A stretch of DNA of 64,000 nt, taken from the NCBI GenBank assembly GCA_027574665.1, contig CM050655.1:8241170-8305169 (forward strand), read 5' to 3'. Positions within the stretch are counted from its first letter, which is position 1. The number at the start of each line of letters is the position of its first letter. Under the pieces are notes generated by a model, which saw only the letters and a program-made list of their open reading frames with translations, was not told where the DNA came from and ran no database searches. This document shows positions 1-13,393 of the stretch, one piece after another. Source of the stretch: Rhynochetos jubatus (taxonomy: Eukaryota > Chordata > Aves > Eurypygiformes > Rhynochetidae). The translations under genes were made by a program, and so were the position numbers.

Positions 1-125
1 CATTGCGTTGCTGTTTGTATTTGTACTGTACTACGTTCTCTGGGACCATGTGGAAATGGAAGAAAACGTGCAATTACTTTAAAAAAATTCCAACGGTATT
101 TTGCAAATAAAAGGCAGTTACCTCA
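1..125 (+). other. possible 3' UTR end with poly(A) signal
   Basis: The first ~95 bases have several CpGs (GCG, ACG, ACG, ACGG), denser than most of the window. They are followed by an A-run and then AATAAA at 106-111, with T/G-rich sequence 30-60 bases downstream. This is the usual arrangement at the end of a vertebrate 3' UTR on the plus strand. No coding exon is visible here and the upstream sequence is outside the window, so no gene can be named. AATAAA occurs by chance many times in DNA this AT-rich, so the call is weak; an ordinary intergenic AATAAA is the main alternative. Confidence 0.22.
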
Positions 126-3100
126 GGCATAGCTGCCAGTTTATTATGTGAGAGCTGACTGTTATATGCTCCCATTAATTACATCTTCCACATGCTGCTT
201 TTCCTTTCCATCCTTCGTAAGTTAATTACTTTGGCCAGATTCTGACTCCAGCCAATACTTTGAAAATTCAGAGCAACTGCAGTAGATTCTACTCTATTCT
301 GAACAGGTTCTTTTTTACTCATAATCTTTTCCTCCAAGAATGCAAGTGACAGTGTAACCCCAGAGAGGACGTGTTCAATATCTGCACCCAGGATGCATTT
401 TACAGATGCACACAAGTACGTATATGCGTTCAGATACTCATGCACACCTGGCAATGCCCAACACATACAGCTTTTATTTCTGTTGCAGCATGTGAGATTG
501 CTGATGGAAACACTCTGCAGATGTCTATAAAACACTTTCACCTAAAGATTACAAATAAAGCTTAGGGCTCTAAATATTAAGCGTATGATACTCTCTGAAC
601 AATGTACTGATTTTAAAAAAATATTCTAAGTTGCCTGGAATACATTCCTTCCATGCAGGTTCCCTCAGTTGAGGGAAACCTATCCAATCACTATTTCCCC
701 CTCCAAAATCAAGTTTTTGAAAAGTGTTAGGACAGAACACTAGCATCGAAAACGGCACAAAGCTGTTTCTCTGGTTCTGTGCCAATAGAAAATAGGCAAG
801 CCTTGAAATCACCAGGTTGGAGAGTCCTTGCCCCTCCAGTCCTTGTGTCCAATTCCCCATGCTGTCGTAGGAAGAAAGAAACCTTCCTGGAAGAGTTCTT
901 GTCACCCAGCTCCACTCCAGTGATCTCCAGCAAACTGCTAATAGAGGAACTCCAGGCATCTGGCCCTAAAAAGCTCTATGTAAACTTCTAATTTGTGCTG
1001 ATTTGGGTCCTGTCTTTTCCCTTTAGACTGAGTTAAAGGGGTGGGAGAGAAAGCAGTGTAAGAATGTAAGAAAACCACCTTAATTTATCAGCCTAAACTC
1101 TTGCCTCATTCTCTAGATACTGCTGTTCATTCCCTGTCTACTTTTCCAGCTGCTTTCTGGGTTCATTCTCCACATCTCAATACACAGACAAAGCACACTA
1201 AACACTGAACTCCCCAAAGCTGCCTGTAAAAGTCTTCAAAAGCACTCAAGAGTTCAGGCCAAAGATTAAGAAGAGCCAAGCCTATTTCTTCCTGTTAAAG
1301 AAGGAAGGTATCTACAGCTGCCAAAGAGTTTCCTCCATTTGTTTGTAGCCTCTTACAGGGAGAAGGATGTTTTCCTGAGCAGTGTTTCTGTGAAGGACTA
1401 GCTTATTGAAACAGCAGCGTCATTTCCTAGAGCCCTATGGATTAATCTCTCCTTCAAACAACCTTAAGGTCATATAAAGTTTGAAATGAGGCTGTCAGTC
1501 TGTAGCTAAAATAGGGGAGCTGAAGGGTGGCACAATGTAAAAGTGATGTCCTAACTCAGCATTTTTAATTCTGTGGGGTGGGAAAGGCCTCCAAGTCAAG
1601 TATAGCCAGCCTGCATGGGTATCACCTGTGACAGCTGCTTGGAAGATCTGAACTGAAAATTGCTCCAAAATCTTCAGTCTCTTATGCATCTCACTAAAAG
1701 CTTCCTGAAATAATCATACGGAATGGATATATTCACAGCTGACACCTAGGCCTCGCAAAAGACTTCAGGATAGCATTAGAAGTGATTTGCAGTGTAAAAA
1801 ACTGGTTGAGTGTTGCTGTTCTTTTATTCTGTATTATTCTGAATAAACTGCTGCTTCCCATTTGAGGAACGTGTTGGGCTTAATTTTATCTGGCATCCTG
1901 CCTAAGTATTTCATAATTCCAGTCTCCTGATAGAATTCACAAAAAGCTTGTCTTTCACAAGAAACTTGGTAGAAGCCTTGTTGGAGCATCTTTCAGGATT
2001 GCAAGAGACAACAGTATGTTCAGCAACTGCAGGGCATGAACCAAGACAGCTGTCAGACACTATAACTCACCGTAGGCCTAATCCTGCTTTCAGGAAGCAT
2101 TCACAATGCCACGGCTGAAGATCATTACTATCTTAGTAGTATTACTAGAGAAACACGAAACCAGATCTTGTTTTCTCATGCAACCAATTCTAATGCTTTA
2201 AGAGCACCAAAGAGATTTAATCACAACCAAACTAAATACTCTCTTACTTTAGAGCTCAGCCTTCTCCCTGAGCAAGGGGGAAGGGGAGAACTCTTTCTTC
2301 TTTCCTTCTCCTTTCCCCTCCTAGATTTCATACTATGGTGAAATCTCATTGTCCTGACCCAGTAACAGACCAATAGGAGTTAATAGTCTGCCTTGTGAGC
2401 TGCATATCAAGTTTAACTTAAATTTTAAGCTCCATTGTGGCAGAAAAGAAAAGGCTAATTTTGTGGTCCAATCCAAGGAATACTAATTCATTAAAAAACC
2501 CTCTTACATGCAAAAAGAGGAGAGAATGCATAAGTAGGAATTGCCACAGGGGTAGCCTTAAGCCATATGCCAGCAAGTTAGGCTGCTTGTATATTATGAG
2601 AAATTTTATCCATCTAATCAATAAGAAATGAATAGTTACTATGGCAATTTCTACACTACAAGGTACTGTGCTGCAGTAGAGTATGTTCTAGAAGGACAAA
2701 TACACTTACCACTCTTATGTAAATTTTTGCACCTTTTACAGTGTTGCAGTGCAGTGTGTAGTCTTGAGGAAGGTGAGAAGAATAAACCGAGTCAGAAACA
2801 GTTATAAAGGACTGCTTGGGAATCCTTCGGAGACTAATAGATGCCAGGTTAGAGGAATCCACAAACATTCAAACAAGCAGTGATCTTGCAGATCGTTAAC
2901 TTGAAATCAGATATAATGAAACTAAGATTTCGCTATTGTATTTCTGTTTGGTTATATTCCTTGAAGTTTAGGTTGATGGGGCTAGTGTATAGTCCCTTAT
3001 ACCACCATCAATTCACGCTAATATTGATTTCAAAGGATAACAATACACCCTGCAGTAGCCAGGGCTGATTACAGTGGATGCATTCCCTTACAGCACAATA

Positions 3101-5099
3101 TTCCATAACCCCGTAGGGACTGCAGACACACATACAGAACAAGGATAAAACTGCACTCTCAAGGTACAGAATACTACAACAAAAGCCTAAAGTTGTTTTA
3201 AAGGTTTGAAAATAATCGGTCATACTCATCTTCATGAAATACACAAAAAAAGTACACATGCCTCCTATAAAACCTTTATCCTACTTTCACCCCATTATGT
3301 TTTGCAGGGGTTTTCTCCCACACACACACCTCTTAAAAACATTATATTTTTTCAGATGTTGGAAACTAATGGGAAGGGACAAATGCTGAGGAGAAACCTA
3401 AACACAAAGGCAGGCAGTTCCCTTAGAGGCAAATGACAAGGCAGAGACATGGCTGCATACAGAGAAAAATTGAATCACCACAACTGCTGAAGATGGACCA
3501 GTGACTGTAGCCCAAACCTGTTGAAAAGATGGTCAGGAGAGAAGCCTCAGTACATTAGCAGTGGGGCAGCTTGAGAGAGAGAGACAGGGACACACAAATG
3601 CAGGGGCCTAAGGAAAATTTAAAACTTCCATTAACATCTTCAAGAAACCATATACAAATAACATTTGGCACAGTTACAAGCATGTAATTGTTTCTGACAA
3701 ATATATACACCCAGCAGAGGTGCAGGGAGGATTTTTACAGCATTGTTTCCTTAACCAAACTGTTTCTTTCCAGAAAGCTTTAAGTCAGTATGCTTGTGTT
3801 TTAAAGGTCTATTTCCATAGCTTATGTGAAGCCTCTTAGTTTGAATCAAATGAACTGAGCAAGTCTGATATCTCCTTTAGGAAATCTTCAGCTGATCATA
3901 TTTTAAACTGCATCAAACGATTCTGTGTCTATCTCCATACAACTCATTCTGGACAGAGCTTTCTTACAGTAAATTGTCCTTTTAGCTAGCTCTGCAGCCA
4001 AGGTTCTGTTTAAAGCACTGAAAATGGAAGCAACTGTGGCCTGCGTGGAAACACAACCAGAACTGACTATGCATCTAAACTAGATCTCAAAGAGGCTTTT
4101 CTATGGAAGTATTCCCAATAATGAACTTAAGCAAGTTTCCATTTTGCGATGTAAAGAGCCTCTTACTGTGGTCTCAACAGACGTGCAACAGCGTCAAACT
4201 GTTCACATAACACAAAACCCACGCCTTTTTAGAAAAGCAATATACTTCATTGTGCTGCATTGAGAGAACTGGTGCCCACTAGGAACTAGAAATTACCCTG
4301 GAAGTAGGAAAACCACCATTTGTCCCATAGAACGGTTAGGTCTTGAAAGTAAAGTTTTGAAGCCTGTCAGCCACTCATGGACTCCCAAGATTACATATCC
4401 AAGACAGAAGAAAACCCTTGTCCTGTGAGTTTAAACACACCATGGGCTCTTCACTTTCAGTATTGTACACTCCCTAGCCTCCCATTATCTAACTTCTACT
4501 GTTTAACATCCTATTTATAGGCTTCAGGCTCTTTGCTGGTTATTTTATTGTCATCAGTAACAATTGTTTGTTGCTTGAATCCTTACCTCAGATTTATAGT
4601 ACCCTTACACTCTCAAGAAAAAAATAACACAACAGAAAACCCAACCCCACCACATACATCCCCCCATGCTTTCAGTGTGGTGAAGGATTTACCCAAACAG
4701 CTGTTACAAGCACCTTGCAAGATCATAGGTCTAAGCAGCAGCAGAGTAAATACTAAACAATACACTTGAATTAGAGCATAAAAGGATTTATTCTAGAATT
4801 AGTCACTGCTAAACGGTTTAATGGGAAGTACCCTCTACATGTGTTTAGGAAATTAAAAAAGAAAAAGGAAAAAAGTCCTTTACTGAGTCATAGTGGCAGC
4901 AAGAGAAGTTAATCCCCTTCATTCTATCTTCCTTTATGTCCTGAGAGGTTACTCCCATTCCCTTACTCCTACACAGCCTTGTTCCAAGAAGCCTCATGGA
5001 CAAGGAACCCTTATTACTTACAGCCATTTCTGAATGATGGACCTCAAGCTACACAAACAAAATGAAAGTGAGCAGAGTCCAGGCATCTGGGAACATTGG
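126..5099. other. non-coding DNA, no gene recognised
   Basis: About 5 kb of AT-rich sequence without a recognisable gene or young repeat. The longest open frame is 129 codons (570-959, minus), with no known motif and overlapping frames on the other strand. There is a short CA run near 3318-3328 and a short GA run near 3571-3583. At 2070-2100 a phrase beginning AGGCCTAATCCTGC resembles part of the dispersed amniote repeat phrase seen elsewhere in the window. A spliced exon too short to recognise by eye cannot be excluded. Confidence 0.6.
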
Positions 5100-5696
5100 T
5101 GTCATGGTTTAATCCCAGTCAGCAACTAAGCACCGAACAGCTGCTTGATCACTCCCCTCACAGTGGGATGGGGAAAGAGAATCAGAAGAGTAAAAGGGAT
5201 GAAACTCCTGGGTTGAGACAAAGACAGTTTAATAGGTAAAGCAAAAGCCATGCATAGAAGCACAGCAAAACAAGGAATTCATTCACCACTTCCCATTGGC
5301 AGGCAGGTGTTCAGCCATCTCCAGGGAAGCAGGGCTCCATCACGCATAACAGTTACTTGGGAAAACAAACACCATCCCTCCAAGCATCCTCTCCTTCCTC
5401 CTTCTTCCCCCAGCTTTATATGCTGGGCATAACACCATATGGTACAGAATGTCCCCTTGGTCAGGTGGGGCCAGCTGCCCTGGCTGTGTCCCCTCCCAGG
5501 TTCTTATGCACCCCCAGCCTACTCACTGATGGGATGGAGCAAGGAGCAGAAAAGGCCTTGACTCTGTGTAAACACTGCTCAGCAATAATGAAAACATCCC
5601 TATATTATCGACACCGTTTTCAGCACACATCCGAAACACAGCCCCGTACCAGCTACTGTGAAGAAAGTTAACTCTATCCCAGCCAAAAGCAACACA
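5100..5696 (-). mobile_element. solo LTR of an avian endogenous retrovirus (ERVL-like), full length
   Basis: This is a 597-bp long terminal repeat left after recombination of an endogenous retrovirus; no internal viral sequence lies on either side. Read on the minus strand it starts TGTGTTGC at 5696 and ends CCATGACA at 5100, so it has TG...CA ends. It carries a TATA-like CATATAAAGC (complement of 5413-5422) and an ATTAAA poly(A) signal (complement of 5228-5233). I recognise the 3' portion, including CAACCCAGGAGTTT and the C-rich tract before TGCTTAGTTGC, as an LTR family common in Neoaves. The flanks are ATTGG (5095-5099) and ACTGG (5697-5701), a 5-bp target duplication with one mismatch; five bases fits class III (ERVL-type) integration. 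The exact family name is not assigned. The element has no coding capacity, and several short open frames here are only LTR sequence read through. Confidence 0.93.
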
Positions 5697-8600
5697 ACTG
5701 GTTAAAGAGAACAGGAAGTGATGCACAGGCACCCTTTCCTCATGGAAGCCAGTTTTACTGTGAATGGAGATAGTGTTTTGTTACAAGAAGCAGACAGGCA
5801 CATGGGATGTGGGAGAAGGTACAACACCACAGGGAGGTTTGACTCAGCTGCGTACAAGAATCTGTAGCCAAGCCCTCTATTTGCACACTTCAAGGACACA
5901 GGAACCATGTCTTTTTCAAATGTTTAGGAGCATTTAAGATGATACTAGATGTTGTTTGGAAGCACTTCATCTATACACACACAACTATTAGAATAAGGCC
6001 ACAGGCATCAGGAGGGAAGCTGGGAGAAAAGAAAGGTACTTGAACAGTTAGAAAAGGGGGACACATTTGCACCTTACTCTGGGCATGCAGAAGGCTTAGT
6101 TAACCCTGGGGTTACCATAATTGAATAATTCCTGTAACAACTTCAGCACAAATTTTTGCACAACTATGGAGTAACATATGCTTCTTCACACCACACACCT
6201 TCAACATTGCAAAAGGCAGGTAGGATTCCCCAGCTCTGTTTATCATACCCTTGCATTCCATTTCCTGTGAATAGGAAACCTGCAGATGATCCTTCAGGAC
6301 AGACTCAGGCAGGACAATGTCCCATTAGAAGGGAATGCCTTCCTCTCCACTGCATTCAAGATATGAACAAGCCCTCCTGAAACTGCCAGTTTACCAGATG
6401 AGCTACTTCTTTGTCTCCCCTTTCTCCTCACTATGGGACTGTACAGGTTATGAACAACATCTCCACCCCTTCTGTTTCTGAGTCTATCCTGACCCAAGAT
6501 GTAGGAAAACTTTACAAAATAACTAGCTTCTGAATTCAGAACTTCATTATCAACACAGGAGAACAGAAGAAGTTCTTACCATGTCAGGGCAGTCCATTTC
6601 ACATCCAACATCTGAGACCAAGAACACAGACACATTAACATTTGAACTAATCTAATTCCCTGCTTGCAGCAGGAAAAGTTTTCATCCTCCCAACTGCCTA
6701 CTCACTAGGCTCCTCCCTTCCTTTTTCACTGCTCCTAAGGCTCACCTGATTGCAGTTAGCTCCTTGATTCAATTTACCAATTCAGCAGAAAACTAAGAAG
6801 CAGAGGCAGGAAAAAGAGAGACGCAGTCTGTTGTTGCATTAACTCGGCTGTGTTGCCTAACTGCCTGATGAATGACAAGTCATATAACCTAATTGGAAAG
6901 AGCCAGATGAGGAAACTGTTTCTATACTTAACCGTTGAACGATTAAGCTTGCATTGAGTGGATCATTACTGACTTGAAGCCCTCTTTTCTCTGTTGCTGA
7001 CTCCCACAATATGACAGGAGGATTATCCAAGGATGTCTCTGTCTAGTCCACAACACAGAACAAAACAGCAGAAAGCTCTTGAGATTTGCCTGCACTTGGA
7101 AAGTTTCCCAGGGAGGACAAACTGCAGTGGCAGGATCCCTTTCTGTTTCAAGTGGAACAAGTCTATCCAAAATAGTTGCTTGCAACTGGAACAAGAGACT
7201 ATGAGACACTGATGAGAAACTGGAGTGTAGGACTGACCCAAGGGAGACAGACCCTTTCCCCAAGCAGAAAACAGAAGACAGCACCTCAGCCAGTTTTCCA
7301 CTGCTGTCCCCACTTGTCTGTATTCCCTTAATAACAAAGAGGATTGGAATCCTAGATTGTAATGACAGTCCAGACCTCTTTGGCCTCATCCAGTTTGTGC
7401 TCTGACTGCATTCAAATACAGCTGGAAAAAGGATGATTAAGTAGCACTATCAGGTTGGCTTCTGGGAAGAAGAAAAAAATTGCATTAAATCACTGTTTTT
7501 GAGACAGGTCTGAGACTTGGGAGAATTTTTTTAGTGACTTAAAAAGTGACTTAAGTCCCCCATTATCCTTTGGCAGTTTTTACAGGATATAAACTTCTTT
7601 AGTGCTCCATAGCTTGCCTGAATACCAAGTGATTCAGCAAGTTTTCCATTTGTCTATATTCATATTTTCAGCCACAGTGAGAGGGAGACAATAGGGGCCA
7701 GATATGAAGAGCACAGAGCTATGGAGTCAGGATCTTCCAGAATCATCCCGGTCTGTCAGGCAGTAGTTCCAGAATAAGTCAATAGTGGCCAGTTTGCTAT
7801 TCATGCTGCCCTACAGCTACAACAGCATATCGAGCAGCCCCTTACATTCAGGTAAACATGAGTGCCAGCAGATCGATGATAAATTCCTTTCTGACAGTAA
7901 TTAATTATATAAAGGGCAGGGTGTTGTGCCTCTCAGCCTCCAACTTCTCTGGTTTTGTCAGAGTTTGATCTTACAATTATCTTTCTAGCATCACTCTGCT
8001 GTGCTTCACACTGGATCTTTCAGCCTGCTAACAGTGAAAGCACGAGACCTACGTGTTTGGCTGCAGGGTTCTCCCCTGGGCTCCCTCCCTTTTGTCACCT
8101 GGGTCTGCAGACCATGTTCTCTCCCCCAGTATGGAGAAGATGCTGCTATCGTTGCGTACAGCACTCCGACAAGCATTCACGCTGACACGCTTGTAACAGA
8201 TTGGTACATTTCTTGCATAATGCTCTGGAGAAGGAACAACAGTTTGGGGTTTTTTTTGCACTTGTAGTTTACTTAACGCTGGGGGGCCAGCCCTAGACTT
8301 GGGCTTCTATGATAACAGCACCAGCTGTCACACTGGAGACTGAGGGTGCTGGACCAAGTGCTCCGTCTTGGTTCACTGTACTACAAGACAAAGAGATTTT
8401 TTTAGATTAAGTACAGCAAGAGGCAGATCCATTTCTTGAAAGTCACATGCACAAAAATGTTGAGTAAAGACTATGCAGCCTCTAAATGAAGAGTGGTCTG
8501 TTTGCAGAGATGAAACAACTACAGAGGTTTCCAGAAATAAACTGAAATAAAAAGCAATGTAGTTATTAGTAAAAGGAGATAAGTGTTGCGATCAGACACA

Positions 8601-11550
8601 TCTCGTTTAGAACATGAGATTACGTCAACCGCCATCCCATTTGCACCTAAAACCCATGCGAGGTAATGCAGCTCAATTCAGCACGCACATAAATCTAAAC
8701 GTGGCTGATCACATCGGTCTGTCCACACAACATGAAATGACCTGTGACTCACGCTAACACAGATGAACCAGAGGACAAAAATTTGTAGTGCAATATGAGC
8801 ATCTGTTTGGGCTGCACTCAGTTCTAGCTGGTTAGGAAGTGAGGACAAGGATAATAGGACCCTTTCTTATGCCCAGCAAGGCTGGCAGCTCAGCAAGCTT
8901 TGCACACAGAGTAAGAAATTATTTTGCCAAAAGACAAATTGTTCAATATTTTGCAAATATTGTTTTTCCCTCTGAAGGATAGTTATTTAGTTTGATATAT
9001 TCCCATGATCTCCAGGGAACTACACAGGAAAAAAGGTGCAGATACAGACGGACAGAAGTATAATGAAGCCAGATGTCCTGCGATACTGACGAAGTGCTCT
9101 CAGGTCACACAGTAACTACATCCGATGGCACTTTACTTACTAGAGATACATACAGTTCAGAAGTAGAAAATTGGGGCCGTCAGTGCAAAGGCCAAAGAAG
9201 CTGTAACAGTTTATGTCACGTGAAGGTGTGGCCCAATATACAACCATGTTCTCACTAAAGACGTCAAGTAAAGGCTACCAGATGCATTTCCTGGAGGTAG
9301 ATAGTTCGGATAGAGGAACGGACAGCAATAAATAAATGTCTAATGATTCCTGAACATGCATCAGCATCCATGTGGGACACTGCCATATATGGAATCAGTA
9401 TCCCTAGCTAGTCTTGTACTTTGAGGCTGGGGATATTAGTGGCTACCTGAGGCTCTGCAATTAAACAATTATGCTTTTTCTACTGTTAGGGATTAAGCAA
9501 GAAAGAAGATTCCCAGTCTCCTCATTACAACATACAGAAAGTATAATTTGATGTCACGTGTTAATCACATAAGGTAGCCTTAGGAAGCAACCACAGATCC
9601 CATGACAAATCCTTGTTATGCCAGAGACAAGGCCTAGTTCAGCAACTTTTTCCTAGGCAGGGCTGTAGTGACCAAATGGACCTTGCCACACTCTGGAGAA
9701 TAATGACCTCACACCTCTTGCAGCTGCACATTCATAAATGTAGATCCAAGAAGAGATGACTACCATGGGTTGAGTTTTGCACCAACATCAACATCTATTC
9801 GAGCAGGAACCAGCAATCAGGACAGGTGACTGCAGCTGTACAAGACCTTTCTTAGGCCAGGAACAGGAAGAAATGTCCTAGAGCATCTGAGCTGCATAAG
9901 CCCTTTTCTGATACTCTTCTGAGTAAAACACAGTGAAATGGACTGGCTTTCTTGAGAAACTGAGCATGTGGATCAACTACCAACCAATAGTACACGTTTA
10001 TAAGCAACAGCCTGATTCAGCCAAAGAATTCTTTTCAGATATTTTTGTTGTTTACATGAGGAAGAGAGAAGCTACTGGCAGCCTGCCATTGTAATGTGAT
10101 ATCTTGGCAGGAAAACGCTTTGTGTTATATCACAACCATATGGCGGTGAAAAAGATTTTTTTCTATTAAGTTCATGTAAAAGTCCATTCCCATTTTTAAC
10201 ACAGCCTTTCTGCATAAGAGGAATATGTTTGCTTCTCAGTTCTGTGACAAGAATTGTTAGTATATGACTACACTTTCATACCTAATCATGGAAAACATTA
10301 AAAACACTACAGTTTCAGAGGTACAATTACCTCTTCTATTGTGAAAGGTAGATGAGCACACTGATGGACTTTAGCTTCTTTGAAGAGTTAAGCTTGGTTT
10401 CCTATAGGAAGGCATTCCTTCTTTTTTTAACAATGGATGAGAACACTGTCCAAAGCAGCTACGATCAAATGAGGTCTGGCATTCTTTGGGAACAGTGAGA
10501 ACAGGAAGATGTGTGGGAAGTTGTTGCTTGCATTTCTCTCTTCACCAGCTCATCTCCATTCCAGGAACAGCAACAATAAATAGATTCCCTCAGATAATTT
10601 TCCTACTGCTACTAGAAACCAAAAGCAAGTTGGTGCTATTGGAAACTGGATTTTTCACACATTCTTAGGACAGGTTCTTACTCTGGTCCAGCTGACTTTC
10701 TCCCTCTACATGTCTAGGAATCAGCAGATGCCAACCTCAATGAATTCAAATCTTTTCAGATTCAGAAGTCTGCAGACTTTGACTTTCCTGTTGGGATAAG
10801 TCTGTTATCAGTATGAGGCTACGAACGATTTTTTGGCATACGCATACTCCCCAGAACCCAGTACCAAGCATGTGTTACTATGCTGCTCATGTTTCCAACT
10901 TTTACAGTCTTCTATGCAACACAAAAATAAATAAGAATATACACCATTTCTTTTCCATTAACAGCAATCCAAACAGCACCTCAACCATCTCTGCAATCAC
11001 CGTTTTTTTCCAAGAAAGCTGAAATACAAGATAAGACACAGAAGTACTTCTCTAACAAAGCTTTCTCCAGCACAGCAAATAAATTTCCACTGAAGGTTCT
11101 GGAGACTGATCTGTGCAGGATCCTAGTTCAGAACACAATACCCCTGCAGCTAGCTATTGCCCTGCTTGTACTCTCAGGAGTGCATAAAGCAGTGGATGAG
11201 TAGCTGGATTCTACTTCACTGAAGTTCTCTGGCCCACTATGGCTACACTGAAGTGCAATAATAAATTACATGATGCCCCTGCACACTTCCAGAATGTGAA
11301 CATCTATGCAGCTGAACAGATAGGATGGTTCCTGACATGTTTCTGACCCAGGCAAAACAGTATTCGCCCCTACAACCCCACAGTGTGCGTTAGAATCATG
11401 ATGTTGCAGGAGCTGTCATTACACATGTGGAGGCGCAGAGAGTTTCCTAGAGTAATCATAGGCTGCTCTGTGCCAGCAAACCTCACGGCCTTGATACTTT
11501 TGTAATTTCTAACAGCTTTAATTTAGTAGGAAATGTGTGATCTAAGCAAT

Positions 11551-11640
11551 TCCCATTGATTTCAGCTATGGACTGATGTCAAGTAGGTGCACTCCATGAC
11601 TGAAAGGAACAGAGCCTGGCCTACATCTGAATTTGCCCCC
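11551..11640. repeat. diverged copy of a dispersed amniote repeat (unnamed)
   Basis: The stretch begins TCCCATTGATTTCAGC and continues through GATGTCAAGTAGGTGC to GAGCCTGGCC. The order (a CCATTGATTTCAG block, then a CCTGGCC block) matches a phrase pattern I recognise from non-coding DNA of birds and other reptiles and see again at 25.1, 46.8, 55.0 and 62.3 kb in this window. Orientation and family are not assigned, and copies this diverged can be coincidental. Confidence 0.35.
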
Positions 11641-13380
11641 GAGTCCTACATTATGTTGTGGTGATCTGGATGCCTACAAAAAACGGTAACAGGAGTACTG
11701 AACTCTGGAATGAAAACGCATACGCAGGAGTCTGTAAGAAAATGAGAGAAAACTCAACTGCTGTGACTTGTGTGCTGGCAGCGCTGAAATTTCTGCACTC
11801 ACTCCCTGAGCAGAAACATTACCAGGGCAGGTACAAATATGAGACTATTTCAACAAATGGTCCATAACTTGCCTACATGTTAGAATTCAATTTTCTCTGC
11901 TTTCATATACCTTTATTGCACTTCTTGGAACATAACAACCTAAGAGATTTCTCTTTATGGCATGGAGCATATGAATGTTATAAAAGAGTCGTTACAGCAA
12001 AATATCCTTAAGAATTATTTACATTATTGTCAGCTCTTTTGAGACACTTAGATGAACTCTGTCATTAGGGATTTTCCTTTTTAAAAATGTCCATGTCCCT
12101 TGACAGAACCCTTCACACTTTAGCCAGATAAACCTCATTTTGCTCATATGATGTATTTCTGACTGACAGCGTAGTTTGCAGCCTTTAAAAATATTCACAT
12201 GCAATAGTCAAAACATGGCATGCTGCAGCCCCTCGGAATCTTAATTCCAAGTCTGTCTAACTTCCTGTCAAAACTTAGATAGTAAGCAGTAATCAGAAAG
12301 GTCTGCTGTGAGAAAGAGTGAGGTTTGTAGGATCCAATGAGACAAAAGAAAAGGGGTTTATCTTCTGATTTTCCAGAACAGAATTGCAAAACAAACAATG
12401 CAGCCTCAAAGCAACAAATCTGAATTGGTCATGGTGTAGCTCAATGGAGAATAAATACGCTCTGAAAAGGAAATGAGAGATGAAAGAAAAAATCGACTGT
12501 AATTTACATTTGTTAATATGGAAATTATGAAAATAAGTAAATGCCTATAAAAAGACATTAATAGAATTCACCCAGATTTACAATTTGACTTTTATTCCGT
12601 CATTCCTTCTTATATATAATCCAACAGAGCTCAAGCTGCCTAAAAAGCACCATTATTACAGCAATACAGAAGTCTGCTGTGCCTACTCATGAATCTAAAC
12701 TCCGCCCGTGAACTGCATGCCGACAGTAAATTGGCCAAGAACACAGACTTCCTCTACCTTAACTATTAACCATATCTTCAAGCAAGTATCCCTTGAGAAA
12801 AGCTTTGTATTCCGCAGGCATTACTACCAGCTCCTTCAAAACCTTTGCTTGCAAATCATCGATAAATGACATTGAGAGTTTGCGACTGTTCTCCCTGAGA
12901 TCACTGGTGAAATTTGCTTAAACTTTGCTGCCTCTGGGAGGGTAACGGTAACACTCCAAAATGGCTAGAGCAATATAGCAGCTTATGACACCCACTGTAG
13001 ACCTCCGGAGAGGTACCTAAAGTCTCCGGTCAGGTCCCAGGGTTAAAATGAAATCCAAACCCACCTCATTGCAGAGATCACCAAATCAAGACACGGTCAC
13101 TTGACATGTTCATGTGCACACAGGCACGGAGCGGTGAGCAGGCTTGGAGACAGCAAAGTCATCAGCCAGCATGCCTGTCTTGACAAGAGACTAGACAGAT
13201 TTGTTCAAAACCAGCTTGCACTATGCCTAAGAGCAACTAATTCTCTCCTCGTGTTCATTACATTCTCTCTCCTCTTTATGTGAAAATGATCATTCTGACC
13301 TGCAGAAAAATGTTTAATTATTACTCAGTTTCTTGGTCACAGCATTAAGTTTTTTCAAAGACATCTTACAAACTGAGAAC

Positions 13381-13393
13381 AAAAAAAAAAAAA
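13381..13393. repeat. A13 homopolymer
   Basis: Thirteen consecutive A bases. No retroposed gene or SINE body is recognisable immediately upstream, so this is reported only as a homopolymer. Confidence 0.9.

Noticed and set aside
5250-5671. Open frames of 60-104 codons between 5250 and 5732
   Set aside because: They lie inside the solo LTR and are its sequence read in arbitrary frames; solo LTRs of this kind encode no protein.
6943-7389. Longest open frame of the window, 148 codons on the minus strand
   Set aside because: No recognisable domain, S/L/Q-rich composition, and a second frame overlaps it. With roughly two thousand ATGs on both strands of 64 kb, one or two open frames of this length are expected by chance.
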